Shown piece by piece: positions 61,707 to 64,000 of a DNA stretch of 64,000 nucleotides (position 1 is the first letter of the stretch; each line of letters starts with the position of its first letter). Source of the stretch: Companilactobacillus futsaii JCM 17355 (lineage in GTDB: Bacteria > Bacillota > Bacilli > Lactobacillales > Lactobacillaceae); NCBI RefSeq assembly GCF_001435505.1, contig NZ_AZDO01000140.1:1-64000 (forward strand), given 5' to 3'. The notes below the pieces were generated by a model. It searched no databases. It was not told the DNA's origin and was given only the letters and a program-made list of their open reading frames with translations. The translations under genes were made by a program, and so were the position numbers.

Positions 61707-62205
61707 AGGTTCAGAACAAGCTTATCAAGATTTAACACAAAAACTCAATCAAATTAATATTGAGTATAAAGTAGTTGATCATCCAGCGGCTGAAACGACT
61801 GAACAAGCTGACAGCTATATTGCTGGTCTGGAAGGTGTTAGAACTAAAACGATGTTTCTAAAAGATAAGAAGAAACATTTCTATTTAGTAATTATGGATG
61901 ATAAAAAACGTCTAGATTTCAAGAATTTCCAAGAACTTACTGGAACTAAACGCATTTCAATGGCCCACAATCACGATATTGAAGAACAATTAGGTTTGGA
62001 AGCAGGAATCGTTTCGCCGTTTGGAATCATGAATAATACGGACCACAATATAAAATTGTATTTTGATAAAGAGATGTTGGATAGTGAGGAGATTTTAACT
62101 TTCCATCCTAACGTTAATACGCATACGATTTTTTTGACTGCTAGTGATTTGATGAAATTTATCGATGCCTGTGGTTTTGAATATGAGATTTTAAATTTAG
62201 AGTAG
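61699..62205 (+). CDS. YbaK/ProX-type aminoacyl-tRNA deacylase
   Basis: A 168-residue editing-domain protein that hydrolyses mischarged tRNA, most like the PrdX/ProXp-ala subgroup acting on Ala-tRNA(Pro). VVDHPAAETTEQADSYI, GVRTKTMFLKDKKKHFYLV with the conserved Lys, and the C-terminal FHPNVNTHTIFLT are typical. The ATG at 61699 is preferred over one 6 bases earlier on ribosome-site spacing. It overlaps the upstream regulator and ends at a terminator. Confidence 0.88.
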   Translation: MSKGSEQAYQDLTQKLNQINIEYKVVDHPAAETTEQADSYIAGLEGVRTKTMFLKDKKKHFYLVIMDDKKRLDFKNFQELTGTKRISMAHNHDIEEQLGLEAGIVSPFGIMNNTDHNIKLYFDKEMLDSEEILTFHPNVNTHTIFLTASDLMKFIDACGFEYEILNLE

Positions 62206-62206
62206 A

Positions 62207-62244
62207 TAAAAACGCTTGGTTCAATTAAGAATCAAGCGTTTTTT
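62207..62244. terminator. Bidirectional intrinsic terminator
   Basis: AAAAACGCTTGGTTC, a short loop and GAATCAAGCGTTTTTT, between the convergent YbaK and surface-protein genes. Confidence 0.9.
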
Positions 62245-62245
62245 G

Positions 62246-64000
62246 TCAGGCTCTCTTTTTTATTCTGAAAGTAATTAGTCCTAAAATCATTACACCGATT
62301 AATGGATAAATCCAGTTTAATTCTTTATTACTAGTTTGTGGCAATTGAGAATTGCTATAAGGAACGTTTGGTACCATTGGCTCTGAATTAAAATCGGTTG
62401 AAGTATCGGAATTTGGGTCGGGTGTAAATGGATTGTTTGGAATAACAGGCTTGGGATCTTTTTCTCCAGATGGAGTTTCTGGGTCAGGATTCGTTGGTGT
62501 TGGATTATTAGAAGCTGGATCTTTGGTATCGGGTTGATTAGGTTCGTGTGTATTCGTTAAAGTTTTCTTATTATCACTTGGAGTCTCGCCACCTGAATTT
62601 GGTTTCAAAGTATTGGTAATTGTGGCTTCATTGTTAGATGTATTATCAATGTTAGAAACGTAATTGTCAGCAACGTTGATTTCTTTGACAGAATAAGTAG
62701 TATCTTTGTCTAAATTATTCCAAGTATACGTCCAATCGTTATCAGCATTAACAGTTACAGGATCACCGTATTTTTCTCCATTTGCTAGTAGTTGAATTTG
62801 AGCTGACTTAGGACGGTTAGGATCGTTGTTGTCGGCCCATTTTTTATTGACTGTGAAAGTCTTTGTTTCAATTGGAGTATTAGGGTCAGTCTTTTTATTG
62901 ATAATAGTTTCTTGAGTATTGTCATTACTGAATTCACTTGATGCGGTATATCCTTTGGGAACATCGACTTCTTTAGCACTATAAGTGATTTCTTTATCAT
63001 TTTTATCATATTTTGGTAATTGGTTAGTTGGATCTTTTTCATCATTAGAATTAGCATTCGTACCAAATGAGTAACTCCAATTATTATCAGCATTTAAAGT
63101 GACAGGATCACCAACTGTCTTTTCACCTTGATTATTGTCGTTAGCGTACAACTGAATTTTAATAGACTTGGGGCGAGAAGTTGAATCGTTATCGGCCCAT
63201 TTTTTTGTGACGTCTAAGGAAGTGGATAAAGTATTAACGATAGTTTGATCCTGAGGATTTCCATCATTAGCGTATTGAGTTTTGATGTATCCTTTGGGGA
63301 TAGTATTGGTTTGCTTATCATCGTAACCAATTTCGGAAACGTACCAATTGTTACCTGCAATTTGTGGCAAATTAGTGAAAGTATGCGTCCAATTATTATC
63401 GTCATTTAAATTGAAACTCTCAGTATTTTTTGCTTGATCTTTGTCATCATATAAGTGAACCATGACACTTTTTGGTCGAGTATTTTTAGCATTATTACCG
63501 TCGTGCCAGATTTTAGTTACCTTAAAAGTGTCAGATAAATAATTGGTTATATTGTAAGTAGTAGGATCAGATACGGAGACGTAGCCAACAGGAGTATCTT
63601 CTTTAACCGTGTAATGATAGAGATTTCCATTATCATCATATTGGCGTTGATAGCGGAACATGTACTGCCAATTATCTTTTGCAGTAACTGTTTTTTTAGT
63701 GACTTCTTGATCTTTGCCATCGGTAATTTTACGCAATAAATGAACAACGATGGAGTCTGGTAATTTGGTCTCTTCAGGTACTGACCACTTTTTCTGTCCA
63801 AGTATAGAAATGAGAATGTCACTCGTACTTGCGCCACCACCAATTGAAGTAGTGGAATCATTAACAGTAACGCTTTGCTTAATCGTATCGTTAGATAATA
63901 GATCGCCTGAATTAGTGTAATTATCAGAAAGATTATTGTAATTAGTTATTTGGGTAGTATAACTAATGTTTATTGGCTGGTTGATGTCCCCGCCAAAATC
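62246..64000 (-). CDS. LPxTG surface protein with Cna-B repeats (5' end outside window)
   Basis: The frame is open from the right window edge to the stop at 62246, about 584 residues with the N-terminus missing. At least four Cna-B-type domains are visible, opening with LGQKKW, VTKIWHDG, VTKKWADND and VNKKWADNN and each closing with a Tyr-x-Val/Ala-x-Glu strand before the next. Such domains usually form Lys-Asn isopeptide bonds. A Pro/Asp/Thr/Asn-rich wall-spanning linker follows. The sorting signal is LPQTS, a hydrophobic helix and RIKKRA. A sortase-anchored adhesin is the likely role. The ligand is unknown. Confidence 0.9.
   Translation of the reverse strand, partial: DFGGDINQPINISYTTQITNYNNLSDNYTNSGDLLSNDTIKQSVTVNDSTTSIGGGASTSDILISILGQKKWSVPEETKLPDSIVVHLLRKITDGKDQEVTKKTVTAKDNWQYMFRYQRQYDDNGNLYHYTVKEDTPVGYVSVSDPTTYNITNYLSDTFKVTKIWHDGNNAKNTRPKSVMVHLYDDKDQAKNTESFNLNDDNNWTHTFTNLPQIAGNNWYVSEIGYDDKQTNTIPKGYIKTQYANDGNPQDQTIVNTLSTSLDVTKKWADNDSTSRPKSIKIQLYANDNNQGEKTVGDPVTLNADNNWSYSFGTNANSNDEKDPTNQLPKYDKNDKEITYSAKEVDVPKGYTASSEFSNDNTQETIINKKTDPNTPIETKTFTVNKKWADNNDPNRPKSAQIQLLANGEKYGDPVTVNADNDWTYTWNNLDKDTTYSVKEINVADNYVSNIDNTSNNEATITNTLKPNSGGETPSDNKKTLTNTHEPNQPDTKDPASNNPTPTNPDPETPSGEKDPKPVIPNNPFTPDPNSDTSTDFNSEPMVPNVPYSNSQLPQTSNKELNWIYPLIGVMILGLITFRIKKRA

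Overview
The window looks like an origin-proximal stretch of chromosome from a low-GC Lactobacillaceae, most like Companilactobacillus or a close relative. This is inferred from gene content and order; no marker gene was compared. The supporting signs are the rsmG-parA-parB-DUF951-ychF-DUF1129 block, two acetate kinases, a PepC aminopeptidase, a Lys-type MurE beside an Asp/Glu racemase, LPxTG and Cna-B surface architecture, strong AGGAGG ribosome sites and many TTG/GTG starts. I recognised no rRNA, tRNA, CRISPR array, transposase or phage gene.

Region 1 (1-17 kb) is a respiratory block. It holds a type-2 NADH dehydrogenase, MenA, a long-chain polyprenyl diphosphate synthase and a translationally coupled cydABCD operon. 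Together these would form a short NADH-menaquinone-cytochrome bd chain. The early menaquinone genes are not in the window, so DHNA or quinone may come from elsewhere. A TetR/cation antiporter pair, a GtrB-type glycosyltransferase and an unusual coiled-coil protein are interspersed. Region 2 (17-28 kb) is mixed housekeeping and regulation: a membrane XRE regulator whose last membrane helix lies behind a stop codon, a prion-like Asn/Gln-rich membrane protein, two MerR regulators each behind a 19-bp-spacer promoter, ProC, an ECF S-component, a second AckA, GatD, PepC, an EAL protein and a CopY-like repressor.

Region 3 (28-33 kb) is the partition block; a near-consensus parS lies at 43048. Region 4 (33-37 kb) is the most coherent candidate system. 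An ArsR-rhodanese fusion regulator is followed by a thioredoxin-reductase-like protein, a FrnE/DsbA-like protein, a 44-residue CxxxxC peptide and a glutathione-reductase-like flavoprotein. Both promoters have the same geometry and share an ATTCAA-N8-TTRAAT operator. I infer a thiol or reactive-sulfur stress regulon. Region 5 (37-43 kb) is a cell-wall block: a VanRS-like two-component system, DacA, MurE and a racemase. Region 6 (43-64 kb) holds a Zn/Mn-type ABC transporter, GtrA, fructokinase with a full cre match, a MurJ-like flippase, IMP dehydrogenase, transporters, a PatB-type lyase, an aldehyde dehydrogenase, a nitroreductase, an Rgg-like regulator, a YbaK deacylase and the C-terminal part of a Cna-B surface protein that runs off the right edge.

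A dispersed non-coding repeat family with terminal inverted repeats (copies or fragments at 1-145, 10362-10402, 43771-43862, 50203-50556 and 55441-55719) is scattered through the window. Two copies sit inside the loops of intrinsic terminators.
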